A stretch of DNA of 6,758 bases from positions 1-6,758 of the forward strand of contig JBMFVX010000147.1 of the NCBI GenBank assembly GCA_049965775.1, written 5' to 3'. Below are positions 1 to 6,719 of the stretch, one piece after another; positions within the stretch are counted from its first letter, which is position 1; each line of letters begins with the position of its first letter. The notes below the pieces were generated by a model. The model saw only the letters and a list, made by a program, of their open reading frames with translations, was not told the DNA's origin and searched no databases. Source of the stretch: JABEVB01 sp049965775. GTDB taxonomy: Bacteria; Planctomycetota; Phycisphaerae; WQYP01. Made by a program: the position numbers and the translations under genes.

Positions 1-2
1 AG

Positions 3-1115
3 GATAGGCGCGAAGATAGGCCCAGCATGTACTTTGCAGTGCAAGCTCCGGACGGTAGCAATATATTTCCTATCAGTCCAGATGGATATGAAAGCCGATG
101 GCGATGCGGCGCGTCGCGCTATGCATCACTGGTACAACAGAAAATGATCGAATGGAAACGCATCGGAGAGGACAAAGAAGCCCGATGGCAACCCTATCAG
201 AAGTTTTACTTAGCGGGGAGGTTGAGGCAGCCGTCAAATCTCTGGTACGACATCGAAGGGAATAAAAAGGCATCGATTGATGTTAAAACACTCTTTGATG
301 AGAAAGTATTTGATTTTCCGAAGCCAGTGGAACTGATCGAGAGATGCATCAGCATATGCGCAGAGCCAGATTCTATCATTCTCGATTATTTTTCTGGTTC
401 ATGCACAACTGCCCATGCGGTCCTTGATCTCAACAAGCAAGACAGCGGCACCCGCAAATTCATCATGGTACAACTTCCAGAACCATGTGATAAAGAGTCC
501 GAAGCCTTCAAGGCTGGCTATAAAAACATTGCCGAGATCGGCAAAGAACGCATCCGCCGCGTCATCGAAAAGCTCAACGATGAAGATGCCGCTGCCACAG
601 CGAAGGAACAACAAGCCCCCGCCTTATTTTCCTCGGGGGGTCGGGCATCTTGCCCGACACAAGCAGGCCAGGATGCCCGCTCCCCCGACCGCGGCTTCAA
701 AGTTTTCAAGCTCGATTCCAGCAACATCAAAACCTGGGACCCCAATTTCAACCAATTAGAACATACCCTCTTAAACGCCACCGAAAAAATGAAGCCCGAC
801 CGCACCGAAGCCGATGTCATTTATGAGGTGCTCCTCAAATACGGCCTCGATTTAACCCTGCCAATCGAAAAACGAACCATTGCCGATAGAACTGTCTACA
901 TCATCGGCGGCGGAACACTGGTGGTCTGCCTGGGCATGAACATGACCCTCAAAATCGTGGAAACAATTGCCGAACTCAAGGATGAATTCCAACCCGAAAC
1001 CCCGCCCGGCATGCGCATGGTGTTCAAAGACAACGGCTTTGCCAATGATGAACTAAAGACCAATGCAGTGCAGATTCTCAAACAGCGCGGCATCGTAGAC
1101 GTGAGGGCGCTGTAG
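3..1115 (+). CDS. mod: Type III restriction-modification DNA methyltransferase Mod, C-terminal part (5' partial)
   Basis: This is an adenine-specific DNA methyltransferase (beta-class order), the modification and site-recognition subunit of a type III system. The reading frame is open to the window edge. The residues before the ATG at 27 (RREDRPSMYF) continue a typical Mod sequence, so that ATG is internal and the true start lies upstream. Counting from this Met as residue 1, I see the end of the target-recognition region (PDGYESRWRCG near 18-28), SNLWYDIEGNK (about 70-80), motif X around FPKPVELI (97-104) and AdoMet-binding motif I DYFSGSCTTAHAV (120-132), followed by RKFIMVQLPEP. The catalytic DPPY motif is expected upstream and is not in the window. 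The C-terminal domain (about 222-362) ends with KTNAVQILKQRGI, a usual Mod ending, so the 3' end is intact. Two oddities: Cys126 sits at the last position of the F-x-G-x-G motif, and residues about 203-221 are coded by a palindromic insert. The next gene starts 86 bases downstream. Confidence in the family is high. Confidence 0.95.
   Translation, partial: DRREDRPSMYFAVQAPDGSNIFPISPDGYESRWRCGASRYASLVQQKMIEWKRIGEDKEARWQPYQKFYLAGRLRQPSNLWYDIEGNKKASIDVKTLFDEKVFDFPKPVELIERCISICAEPDSIILDYFSGSCTTAHAVLDLNKQDSGTRKFIMVQLPEPCDKESEAFKAGYKNIAEIGKERIRRVIEKLNDEDAAATAKEQQAPALFSSGGRASCPTQAGQDARSPDRGFKVFKLDSSNIKTWDPNFNQLEHTLLNATEKMKPDRTEADVIYEVLLKYGLDLTLPIEKRTIADRTVYIIGGGTLVVCLGMNMTLKIVETIAELKDEFQPETPPGMRMVFKDNGFANDELKTNAVQILKQRGIVDVRAL
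633..688. repeat. Palindromic repeat element inserted in frame within mod
   Basis: This is a nested palindrome of about 56 bases. The outer arms TCGGGGG (633-639) and CCCCCGA (682-688) are perfect complements. Inside them CGGGCATC (642-649) pairs with GATGCCCG (672-679). A competing local hairpin is GTCGGGCA (640-647) against TGCCCGAC (651-658) with a 3-base loop. It codes for a low-complexity stretch (GGRASCPTQAGQDARSP) in the linker between the methyltransferase core and the C-terminal domain, and keeps the frame. It resembles dispersed GC-rich palindromes found between genes in many genomes and, as with the Rickettsia palindromic elements, tolerated inside proteins. That it is mobile is inference; only one copy is visible here. 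Confidence 0.75.
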
Positions 1116-1201
1116 ACTGCAGTGTTGATTGCCGAGGCCCGGTACAGCTTTGGCCGAGAGTGCATCCGGAATTGTAAAGAACATAAACCAGAGTCTGACA
1201 A

Positions 1202-3100
1202 ATGATGACCTTTGCTGAATTATTTAAGCGCCTTCGTGACGGCGACGAAACCGTTGAGATCGAGGCAAAAACGGGCCGGGACGTTGGAACCTCACTGCTG
1301 GAAACCGTTTGCGCCCTGTCCAACGAACCGGGGCGCGGCGGCGGGTACATTTTGTTGGGCGTGCGACCTATGCCCGATGCCCTGTTCCCCGATTATGAAG
1401 TGGTGGGCGTACCACAGCCCGACAAAGTGCAAGCCGACCTGATCAGCCAATGTTCCAGTGTATTTAACATCGCGGTACGGCCGCAGGTAGAAACAGAAAT
1501 TCGCCCCGATAGAAAGGTCGTGCTGATCGTCCATGTGCCGGAGGCCCCGGTTCACGACAAGCCGGTGTATTTCAAGGCCAGAGGGGTGCCACGAGGCGCT
1601 TATCGGCGTATCGGTTCAACAGATCAGGTTTGCACGGATGACGATTTACAGGCACTGTATCAAGGACGTAATCATCGTAGCTTAGATGAGAGCATCGTCG
1701 AAAACTGTATTCTCGACGACCTGGACCCCGCAGCTATCGCAGAGTACCGGCGCATTCGTGCTGAAGCGAACCCGAACGCGCCGGAGCTGGGCTACACGGA
1801 TAACGAGCTTCTGATGAGTTTGTGCTGTGCGGATCGGCGTGGAGACAAGCTGCTGCCGACCGTTGCGGGAGTGTTGCTGTTTGGAAAGCGCACAACCATT
1901 CGCCGGGTACTCCCGCTGACGCGGGTGGATTATATTCGTGTACCGGGGCGAGAGTGGGTGCGCAGTCCTGACACCAGGTTTGATACGGTGGAAATACTCG
2001 ACCCGATCATGCTGGCTTTGCCGCGGGCGCTCAACACCGTACTGGACGACATCCCAAAGGCATTTCACTTACCAGCCGATAGCGTACGCCGACAGGATGT
2101 GCCGTTAATGCCGCGTACAGCCATCCGCGAAGCCCTGGTCAACGCCGTCATGCACCGGAGCTACCGGCACAAATCACCGGTTCAAATTATTCGCTACGCA
2201 AACCGGTTGGAGATACGCAATCCGGGACATTCATTGGTGCCCGACGAGCGTCTCGGCGAGCCGGGTTCAATGACCCGCAACGAAAAGATTGCCGCTGTTC
2301 TGCATGAGACCCGCTACGCTGAAACAAAGGGCAGCGGCATTCGGGCGATGCGCGAGTCAATGGCCCTGGCGAACCTGACTCCACCAACCTTTGAGTCGGA
2401 TCGCCAGAAAGATTGCTTCGTCGTAACGTTCCTTTTCCACCATTTTCTCAACGAAGACGACGTGCGGTGGCTGGGGCAAGTTTCGGATGCGTCGCTTACC
2501 GAAGACGAGCAAAAGGCACTGGTATTTGCGCGAGAAACCGGCGCCATAAACAACGCCGCTTATCGTGACATCAACCGGGTGGAAACGTTGGTCGCCAGTG
2601 GCCATTTAAGACGGCTGCGGGATTTGGGGTTATTAGAGCAAAAAGGAAAGAGTTCAACTACCTTTTATGTACCTACTCCAAGGTTGGCCGAGATTCCCGC
2701 CCTGCCTGGACCAGTGGCGGAGGCAACCCCTGCGCTTACGGGCTTAGCGCAGGGGTTAACCCCTGCGCTTGCGGGCTTAGCGCAGGGGTTCGGGAAATCG
2801 CCAGGGGGTATCTCCGCCAACCCAGGAGACCTGCCTGCTGCTTTGGCAGTCTTGGTTCAGGGGCTTGGTAAGCGTGCCAAGCCATCGGAGGTTCGCCGCG
2901 TCGTCCGAGAACTTTGCATTTGGAAGCCCCTTAAAGCGGAGCAAATCGCTAGGTATTTAGGCCGCAAACAACTCTATGTGCTAAGGAGGCACCTTACGGA
3001 CATGATCCGTCGTGGCGAACTCACATATGTCTATCCCGATAACCCCGCCCACCCCCAGCAGGCGTACAAGGCAACCGGGCAGTCAGGAGACAACCCATGA
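1202..3100 (+). CDS. AlbA_2 (Schlafen-like) and HATPase_c_4-type ATP-binding protein with C-terminal winged helices
   Basis: This 632-residue protein belongs to the group often annotated as 'putative DNA-binding' or 'RecG-like helicase-related' transcriptional regulators. The N-terminal AlbA_2 domain (about 16-150) shows E19-x-E21-x-K23, S40-N41, a glycine-rich GGGYILLGV strand (46-54) and YFKARGVPRGAYRRIG (about 123-138). A GHKL-like ATPase domain follows (about 300-415), with REALVNAVMHR (309-319, the N-box-like helix), an LEIRNPG strand and KGSG (376-379). A winged helix spans about 432-492. A linker of 11-residue repeats (508-530) precedes a second basic winged helix at about 560-625. There are no real helicase motifs. 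AlbA_2 domains of Schlafen proteins can be RNases, so a nucleic-acid-cleaving or regulatory role is possible but unproved. Tandem ATGs occur at 1202 and 1205, with only a weak GAG ribosome site ahead. The gene lies 86 bases after mod and overlaps res by 4 bases, so it is very likely in the same operon. Confidence 0.88.
   Translation: MMTFAELFKRLRDGDETVEIEAKTGRDVGTSLLETVCALSNEPGRGGGYILLGVRPMPDALFPDYEVVGVPQPDKVQADLISQCSSVFNIAVRPQVETEIRPDRKVVLIVHVPEAPVHDKPVYFKARGVPRGAYRRIGSTDQVCTDDDLQALYQGRNHRSLDESIVENCILDDLDPAAIAEYRRIRAEANPNAPELGYTDNELLMSLCCADRRGDKLLPTVAGVLLFGKRTTIRRVLPLTRVDYIRVPGREWVRSPDTRFDTVEILDPIMLALPRALNTVLDDIPKAFHLPADSVRRQDVPLMPRTAIREALVNAVMHRSYRHKSPVQIIRYANRLEIRNPGHSLVPDERLGEPGSMTRNEKIAAVLHETRYAETKGSGIRAMRESMALANLTPPTFESDRQKDCFVVTFLFHHFLNEDDVRWLGQVSDASLTEDEQKALVFARETGAINNAAYRDINRVETLVASGHLRRLRDLGLLEQKGKSSTTFYVPTPRLAEIPALPGPVAEATPALTGLAQGLTPALAGLAQGFGKSPGGISANPGDLPAALAVLVQGLGKRAKPSEVRRVVRELCIWKPLKAEQIARYLGRKQLYVLRRHLTDMIRRGELTYVYPDNPAHPQQAYKATGQSGDNP
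2725..2790. repeat. Two tandem 33-bp perfect palindromes coding for 11-residue repeats
   Basis: Two adjacent 33-base units (2725-2757 and 2758-2790) are identical except for one loop base. Each has 12-base perfectly complementary arms AACCCCTGCGCT and AGCGCAGGGGTT around a 9-base loop (TACGGGCTT or TGCGGGCTT). Because 33 is a multiple of three, the frame is kept and the protein gains TPALTGLAQGL and TPALAGLAQGF. A degenerate echo, PAALAVLVQGL, follows at about residues 542-552. The units lie between two winged helices, about 310 bases before the res start. Each arm pair can form a strong RNA hairpin, and cross-pairing between the units is also possible. Confidence 0.92.
3085..3089 (+). promoter_or_regulatory. 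Ribosome binding site of res, inside the preceding gene
   Basis: AGGAG lies 7 bases before the ATG at 3097. It is within the last codons of the AlbA_2 gene, whose TGA stop overlaps the res start as ATGA. This supports the res start and suggests that the two genes are translationally coupled. Confidence 0.8.
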
Positions 3101-6093
3101 AACTCCAATTTGACTCCAACCTCGATTTCCAACTCGAAGCCATCCGCTCCATCGTTGATATTTTTGATGGCCAGCGGGCCAGCGCCTCCAACTTCACCGT
3201 TGCACCGCTGGAAACCGAAGCCGCTGATGTCATGTTCTCATCCAGCCAGAAAAGTGATCTGGGCGTCGGCAACCGCGTCTCGCTGCTACCTGAAGAACTG
3301 CTGAAAAACGTCCAGGCCATCCAGATGCGTAACGGCCTCAAGCCGGCGGACACGCTGGACTCGATGGATTTCTCCGTCGAAATGGAAACCGGCACCGGCA
3401 AAACCTACGTGTATCTGCGTACCATCTTCGAACTGCATCAGCATTATGGTTTTACCAAGTTCATTATCGTGGTGCCATCGGTGGCCATTAAAGAGGGTGT
3501 ACATAAATCGCTGGAAATGACGGCGGAGCATTTCAAAGCGTTGTACGAGAATATTCCGTTTGATTACTTCATCTACGATTCGCAAAAGCTGGGCCAGGTG
3601 CGAAACTTCGCCATCAGCGATGGCATTCAGGTTATGGTCATCAACATTGACGCCTTTCGTAAAAGTTTTGACGACCCAGAGAAGGAAAGCAAGGCCAATA
3701 TCATCCACCGCCCGCAGGACCGCATGACCGGAACCCGCCCCATTGATTTCATCCGAGCCACCAACCCCATCGTCATCATTGATGAGCCGCAAAGTGTGGA
3801 CACTACCGACAACAGCAAAAAGGCCATTGCATCGCTCAATCCGCTTTGCACGTTGCGTTATTCCGCCACGCACATAGACAAATACAACATGATGTACCGC
3901 CTGGATTCGGTTGATGCGTATGAACGTAAACTGGTGAAGCAAATTGAGGTGGCGTCCATTGCGGTGGCAGATAGCCACAACAGGCCCTATATCAAACTGC
4001 TCAAGGTGGATAACAAAACCAGCCCCATTACCGCCCAGGTTGAACTCGATGTGCACAGCCGTGCCGGCGCGGTAAAGCGCACAAAAAAGACCGTCCGGCA
4101 GGGCGACGACCTGATGGAGCTTTCCGGCGGCCGTGGAATGTATGAGGGTTACATCATCGAGGATATTTATTGTGAACCCGGCAACGAGTACATCAGCTTT
4201 ACCAGCCAGCCCGAGAACATCCGCCTGAATCAGGCCATCGGCGAGGTGGATCAGGACCAATATAAGCGCCTGCAAATCCGCAAAACCATTGAAGAACATT
4301 TGGAAAAGGAACTCTCGCTGCGGCCACGCGGTATCAAAGTATTAAGCCTGTTCTTTATTGACCGCGTGGCCAATTATCGTCTGTACGACGAGCAAGGCAA
4401 TCCCCAGCCGGGCAAATATGCCCTGATGTTTGAGGAAGAATATGCCAGGGCCATCCGCAAACCCAAATATCATTCGCTCTTTGACGGTGCGGATTTAGAT
4501 ACGGCCGCCCAGGGCGTACATGACGGCTACTTTGCGGTAGATAAAAAGGGCGGGCGCGAAGTACTAAAAGATTCAAGCGGTGAGGGCCGTACGCAGGCCG
4601 ATGAGAGCGCCTATAAACTCATCATGCGGGACAAGGAAAAGCTCCTGAGTTTTGAAAGCAGGCTCAAGTTTATTTTTTCGCATTCAGCGCTGAAAGAGGG
4701 CTGGGACAACCCCAACGTATTTCAGATTTGCACGCTTAACGAAACCAATTCCGTCTTGCGCAAGCGGCAGGAAATCGGCCGCGGCCTGCGTATCGCCGTG
4801 GATCAGCAGGGCAATCGCGTCCATGGCTTTGACGTTAATCGGCTTACCGTCATGGCCAATGAATCGTACGAAGATTTCGCCCGGCAACTGCAGAAGGAAA
4901 TTGAAGATGACGAGGGAATTCGCTTTGGTACGGTAGAGCTGCACCTGTTTGCCAATGTTGTCATTTCCACCGACGGAGATAAGCCGCAATACATGGGCGT
5001 GGAAGCATCCGAACAGCTATGCGAACATTTGAAAAAACTGGGCTACGTGGATGATCGGGGAAGAGTACAGGATTCTCTGCGGAAGGCCTTAAATGATGGC
5101 GCCGTCAGCCTGCCGCCGTCGGTAGCTGCACAGGCTCCGCAGATACTCGCGGCGTTAAAGAAAGTGGCCGGCAGGCTTAATATTCAGGATGCGGCCAGCC
5201 GCAAGAAAGTAACGCTCAATAAGAAGATATATATGGGGGAGGAGTTTCGCCGGCTTTGGGATCGCATCAAGTATAAGACCACCTTTCGCGTGAGTTTTAA
5301 TTCCGGCGATTTGATTTCCAAATGCGTGCGGGAAATTGCGGATATGCCCTCGGTGGGCAAAGCCCGCTTTGTGTTCCGGCGGGGCCGGGCGGTGATGGAT
5401 CGCGGCGGCGTACAGATGGATGAGGTGGAAACCAGCACACACGTTTACGACGCCCACGAGCATGAGCTGCCGGATATTGTCAGTTATCTGGAAGAGCAGA
5501 CGCGCCTGACGCGCACAACAATTGTTCAGATTTTGCTGCAAAGCAAACGGCTCGATGATTTTAAGAATAACCCGCAGAAGTTCTCCGAAACCGTGGCCCA
5601 GATCATCACCCGCGTGATGCGTATGTTCATCGTGGATGGCATTAAATATGAGAAAATAGGCGACAGCTATTTCTATGCGCAGGAACTCTTTGATAATCAG
5701 GAACTTTCCGCCTATCTCAACGCCAATATGCTTGAAAGCGCCAAATCCATCTACGAACAGGTGGTGTACGATTCGGATGTGGAGTATCAGTTCGCCCGGC
5801 GATTTGAAGCCAGCAGCCAGGTGAAGGTATACGCCAAGCTGCCCGATTGGTTCACGATTTCCACCCCGTTAGGCAATTACAACCCGGACTGGGCTGTACT
5901 GGTGGAACTCGACGGGCATGAAAAACTTTATTTCGTTGTAGAATCCAAAGGCAGCATGCTTGCCGAGGCGATACGGCCCGCTGAGCAGGCCAAAATCGAA
6001 TGTGGCAAAAAGCACTTTGCCGCACTGAATACCGGCGTACAATTCACCAAAGCCGACACCTTCGAAAACTTCATGGGTCAGGTGGCCGGGTAG
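3097..6093 (+). CDS. res: Type III restriction endonuclease Res subunit (DEAD-like helicase plus PD-ExK nuclease)
   Basis: Res is the ATP-dependent translocating and cutting subunit, active only in complex with Mod. At 998 residues it is a full-length member (EcoP15I Res is about 970). Superfamily-2 motifs appear in order: Walker A METGTGKT (96-103), motif Ia region IIVVPSVAIKEG, Walker B-like IIDEPQ (DEPQ 229-232), motif III RYSATH (254-259), motif V EGWDNPNVFQI (534-544) and motif VI QEIGRGLR (558-565). The C-terminal nuclease shows N-P-D-W-A (929-933; Asp931) and V-E-S-K-G (Glu949, Lys951), the PD-ExK pattern of type III enzymes. No frameshift or missing catalytic residue is visible, so the protein should be active if expressed. 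It starts in the ATGA overlap with the AlbA_2 gene, behind a good AGGAG site. Codon use is like that of the gene before it. Family assignment is secure; the recognition site cannot be read from Res, since Mod determines it. Confidence 0.97.
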   Translation: MKLQFDSNLDFQLEAIRSIVDIFDGQRASASNFTVAPLETEAADVMFSSSQKSDLGVGNRVSLLPEELLKNVQAIQMRNGLKPADTLDSMDFSVEMETGTGKTYVYLRTIFELHQHYGFTKFIIVVPSVAIKEGVHKSLEMTAEHFKALYENIPFDYFIYDSQKLGQVRNFAISDGIQVMVINIDAFRKSFDDPEKESKANIIHRPQDRMTGTRPIDFIRATNPIVIIDEPQSVDTTDNSKKAIASLNPLCTLRYSATHIDKYNMMYRLDSVDAYERKLVKQIEVASIAVADSHNRPYIKLLKVDNKTSPITAQVELDVHSRAGAVKRTKKTVRQGDDLMELSGGRGMYEGYIIEDIYCEPGNEYISFTSQPENIRLNQAIGEVDQDQYKRLQIRKTIEEHLEKELSLRPRGIKVLSLFFIDRVANYRLYDEQGNPQPGKYALMFEEEYARAIRKPKYHSLFDGADLDTAAQGVHDGYFAVDKKGGREVLKDSSGEGRTQADESAYKLIMRDKEKLLSFESRLKFIFSHSALKEGWDNPNVFQICTLNETNSVLRKRQEIGRGLRIAVDQQGNRVHGFDVNRLTVMANESYEDFARQLQKEIEDDEGIRFGTVELHLFANVVISTDGDKPQYMGVEASEQLCEHLKKLGYVDDRGRVQDSLRKALNDGAVSLPPSVAAQAPQILAALKKVAGRLNIQDAASRKKVTLNKKIYMGEEFRRLWDRIKYKTTFRVSFNSGDLISKCVREIADMPSVGKARFVFRRGRAVMDRGGVQMDEVETSTHVYDAHEHELPDIVSYLEEQTRLTRTTIVQILLQSKRLDDFKNNPQKFSETVAQIITRVMRMFIVDGIKYEKIGDSYFYAQELFDNQELSAYLNANMLESAKSIYEQVVYDSDVEYQFARRFEASSQVKVYAKLPDWFTISTPLGNYNPDWAVLVELDGHEKLYFVVESKGSMLAEAIRPAEQAKIECGKKHFAALNTGVQFTKADTFENFMGQVAG

Positions 6094-6146
6094 AAACACA
6101 AGACTTCAGCGTTGAGTGGTTCCCCCTCAAATCAATCTTTCTAAAA

Positions 6147-6152
6147 AAGGAG
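6147..6152 (+). promoter_or_regulatory. Strong Shine-Dalgarno site placed for an ATA codon
   Basis: AAGGAG, in an A-rich run, sits 7 bases before the ATA at 6160-6162. No ATG, GTG or TTG in this frame lies closer than the ATG at 6214, which is 61 bases away. CTG at 6154 is only one base from the site. The ribosome site therefore points to ATA as the first codon. Confidence 0.65.
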
Positions 6153-6159
6153 CCTGCCA

Positions 6160-6369
6160 ATAGAACACAAGCCCCCTGAGAAACTATTACTCAAACCCAA
6201 CGAGGCCTCGCAAATGTTGGGAATCTCTGAACGAACGCTTTGGGGACTCGGCAAGCAGGGGAAAATTCCCGTAGTCAAGATCGGCAGGGCAACGCGATAC
6301 GACATTGCCGACATAAAGCGTTTTATTGAGCAGGCAAAGGGCACATCCCTAATCGAACAACAAAGTTGA
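6160..6369 (+). CDS. Small excisionase-family helix-turn-helix protein (MerR-like HTH_17), apparent ATA start
   Basis: This is a 69-residue basic DNA-binding protein of the excisionase / HTH_17 type. From residue 9 it reads LLLKPNEASQMLGISERTL, the usual first helix, turn and recognition helix. The wing follows, KIPVVKIGRATRYDIADI (about 35-52), then KRFIEQAK. The whole domain is in frame and ends at TGA (6367-6369). The only standard start, ATG at 6214, would remove the first helix and about 18 residues, so a start at ATA 6160 fits both the domain and the ribosome site. Either ATA is used as a rare start, the gene has lost its ATG, or the base is a sequence error. It starts 66 bases after res on the same strand and could be co-transcribed. 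Related small proteins serve as recombination directionality factors or local repressors; no integrase is visible here, so its role is open. Confidence 0.75.
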   Translation: MEHKPPEKLLLKPNEASQMLGISERTLWGLGKQGKIPVVKIGRATRYDIADIKRFIEQAKGTSLIEQQS

Positions 6370-6462
6370 GCCCCCGCCGCACCCCTGCCACCGCCTCCGG
6401 CCCATACTAACCCGCCTTCCCGAAGCGGTGCCCCATAACCAAAAACCCCGCATTACCCAGCC

Positions 6463-6545
6463 TTGAGGCAAGGATGCCGAAATCCCGGTGGGGTATGGAA
6501 CCAACCATCGGGTTTGAGGCACGGATGCCGAAATCCCCGATGGGG
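6463..6545. repeat. Two-copy direct repeat, period 51 bases, with internal palindromes
   Basis: Copy 1 (6463-6493) and copy 2 (6514-6545) both begin TTGAGGCA, have A or C next, then GGATGCCGAAATCCC; after that they differ by a one-base indel before TGGGG. Within each copy GGCA and TGCC flank a four-base loop. Around copy 2, CCATCGGG (6505-6512) is the perfect complement of CCCGATGG (6536-6543), giving a larger hairpin. The pair is bracketed by two related segments, CGCCTTCCCGAAGCGGT (6412-6428) and CGCCTTTCGGGATGCGGT (6553-6570). Confidence 0.8.
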
Positions 6546-6632
6546 CAGGAGCCGCCTTTCGGGATGCGGTTAACCCTCGTCGCCCAGCGCCCTAAATTAA
6601 GCAGTCATCGTCGTCTCCGTGCCTCCAATTCT

Positions 6633-6654
6633 CTGCGCGCCATCCGTCGCGCAG
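6633..6654. repeat. Perfect 7-bp hairpin in the intergenic stretch
   Basis: CTGCGCG (6633-6639) is perfectly complementary to CGCGCAG (6648-6654) around an 8-base loop. No T run follows on the + strand, so a terminator is not supported. Its right arm lies within the second copy of the 15-base direct repeat. Confidence 0.6.
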
Positions 6655-6694
6655 CGCCCAACTATCTCGACCATGCCGCGCATACAACATCTCT

Positions 6695-6715
6695 GGTAGC
6701 AAACTGTTTGTTGCC
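6695..6715. repeat. 9-bp hairpin with 3-base loop near the right edge
   Basis: GGTAGCAAA (6695-6703) pairs with TTTGTTGCC (6707-6715) around CTG; two of the nine pairs are G-T on the + strand RNA. No T tract follows. It could be a structured RNA element or the edge of a repeat; nothing decides between these. Confidence 0.5.
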
Positions 6716-6719
6716 AACC

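Noticed and set aside
27..29. ATG at 27 as the true start of mod
   Set aside because: The frame is open upstream and already reads as Mod sequence; the required DPPY motif would be missing, so this Met is internal.
415..759. 114-codon + strand frame overlapping mod
   Set aside because: Shadow frame over conserved motif I and the C-terminal domain; low-complexity Ser/Pro/Lys product with no family features.
1202..3100. ATP-dependent helicase RecG
   Set aside because: Such proteins are sometimes labelled RecG, but there is no Walker A/DEAD helicase core; the fold pattern is AlbA_2 plus GHKL-type ATPase.
3286..4299. Long antisense reading frame (337 codons) inside res
   Set aside because: It lies opposite the conserved helicase region of Res, shows no recognisable domain, and is explained by codon bias on the coding strand.
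6141..6344. Minus-strand frame opposite the small HTH gene
   Set aside because: The + strand frame carries a clear HTH_17 domain and ribosome site; the opposite frame has neither.
6412..6428. Rho-independent terminator after the HTH gene
   Set aside because: The hairpin has a bulge and no T tract follows.
6463..6545. CRISPR array
   Set aside because: Only two copies, with a gap of about 20 bases, imperfect repeats and flanks that are themselves repeat-like; no leader or cas genes.
6370..6662. Integron attC site
   Set aside because: GCCCAAC at 6656-6662 matches the RYYYAAC core form, but no matching GTTRRRY partner at a proper distance is present, and no integrase is seen.
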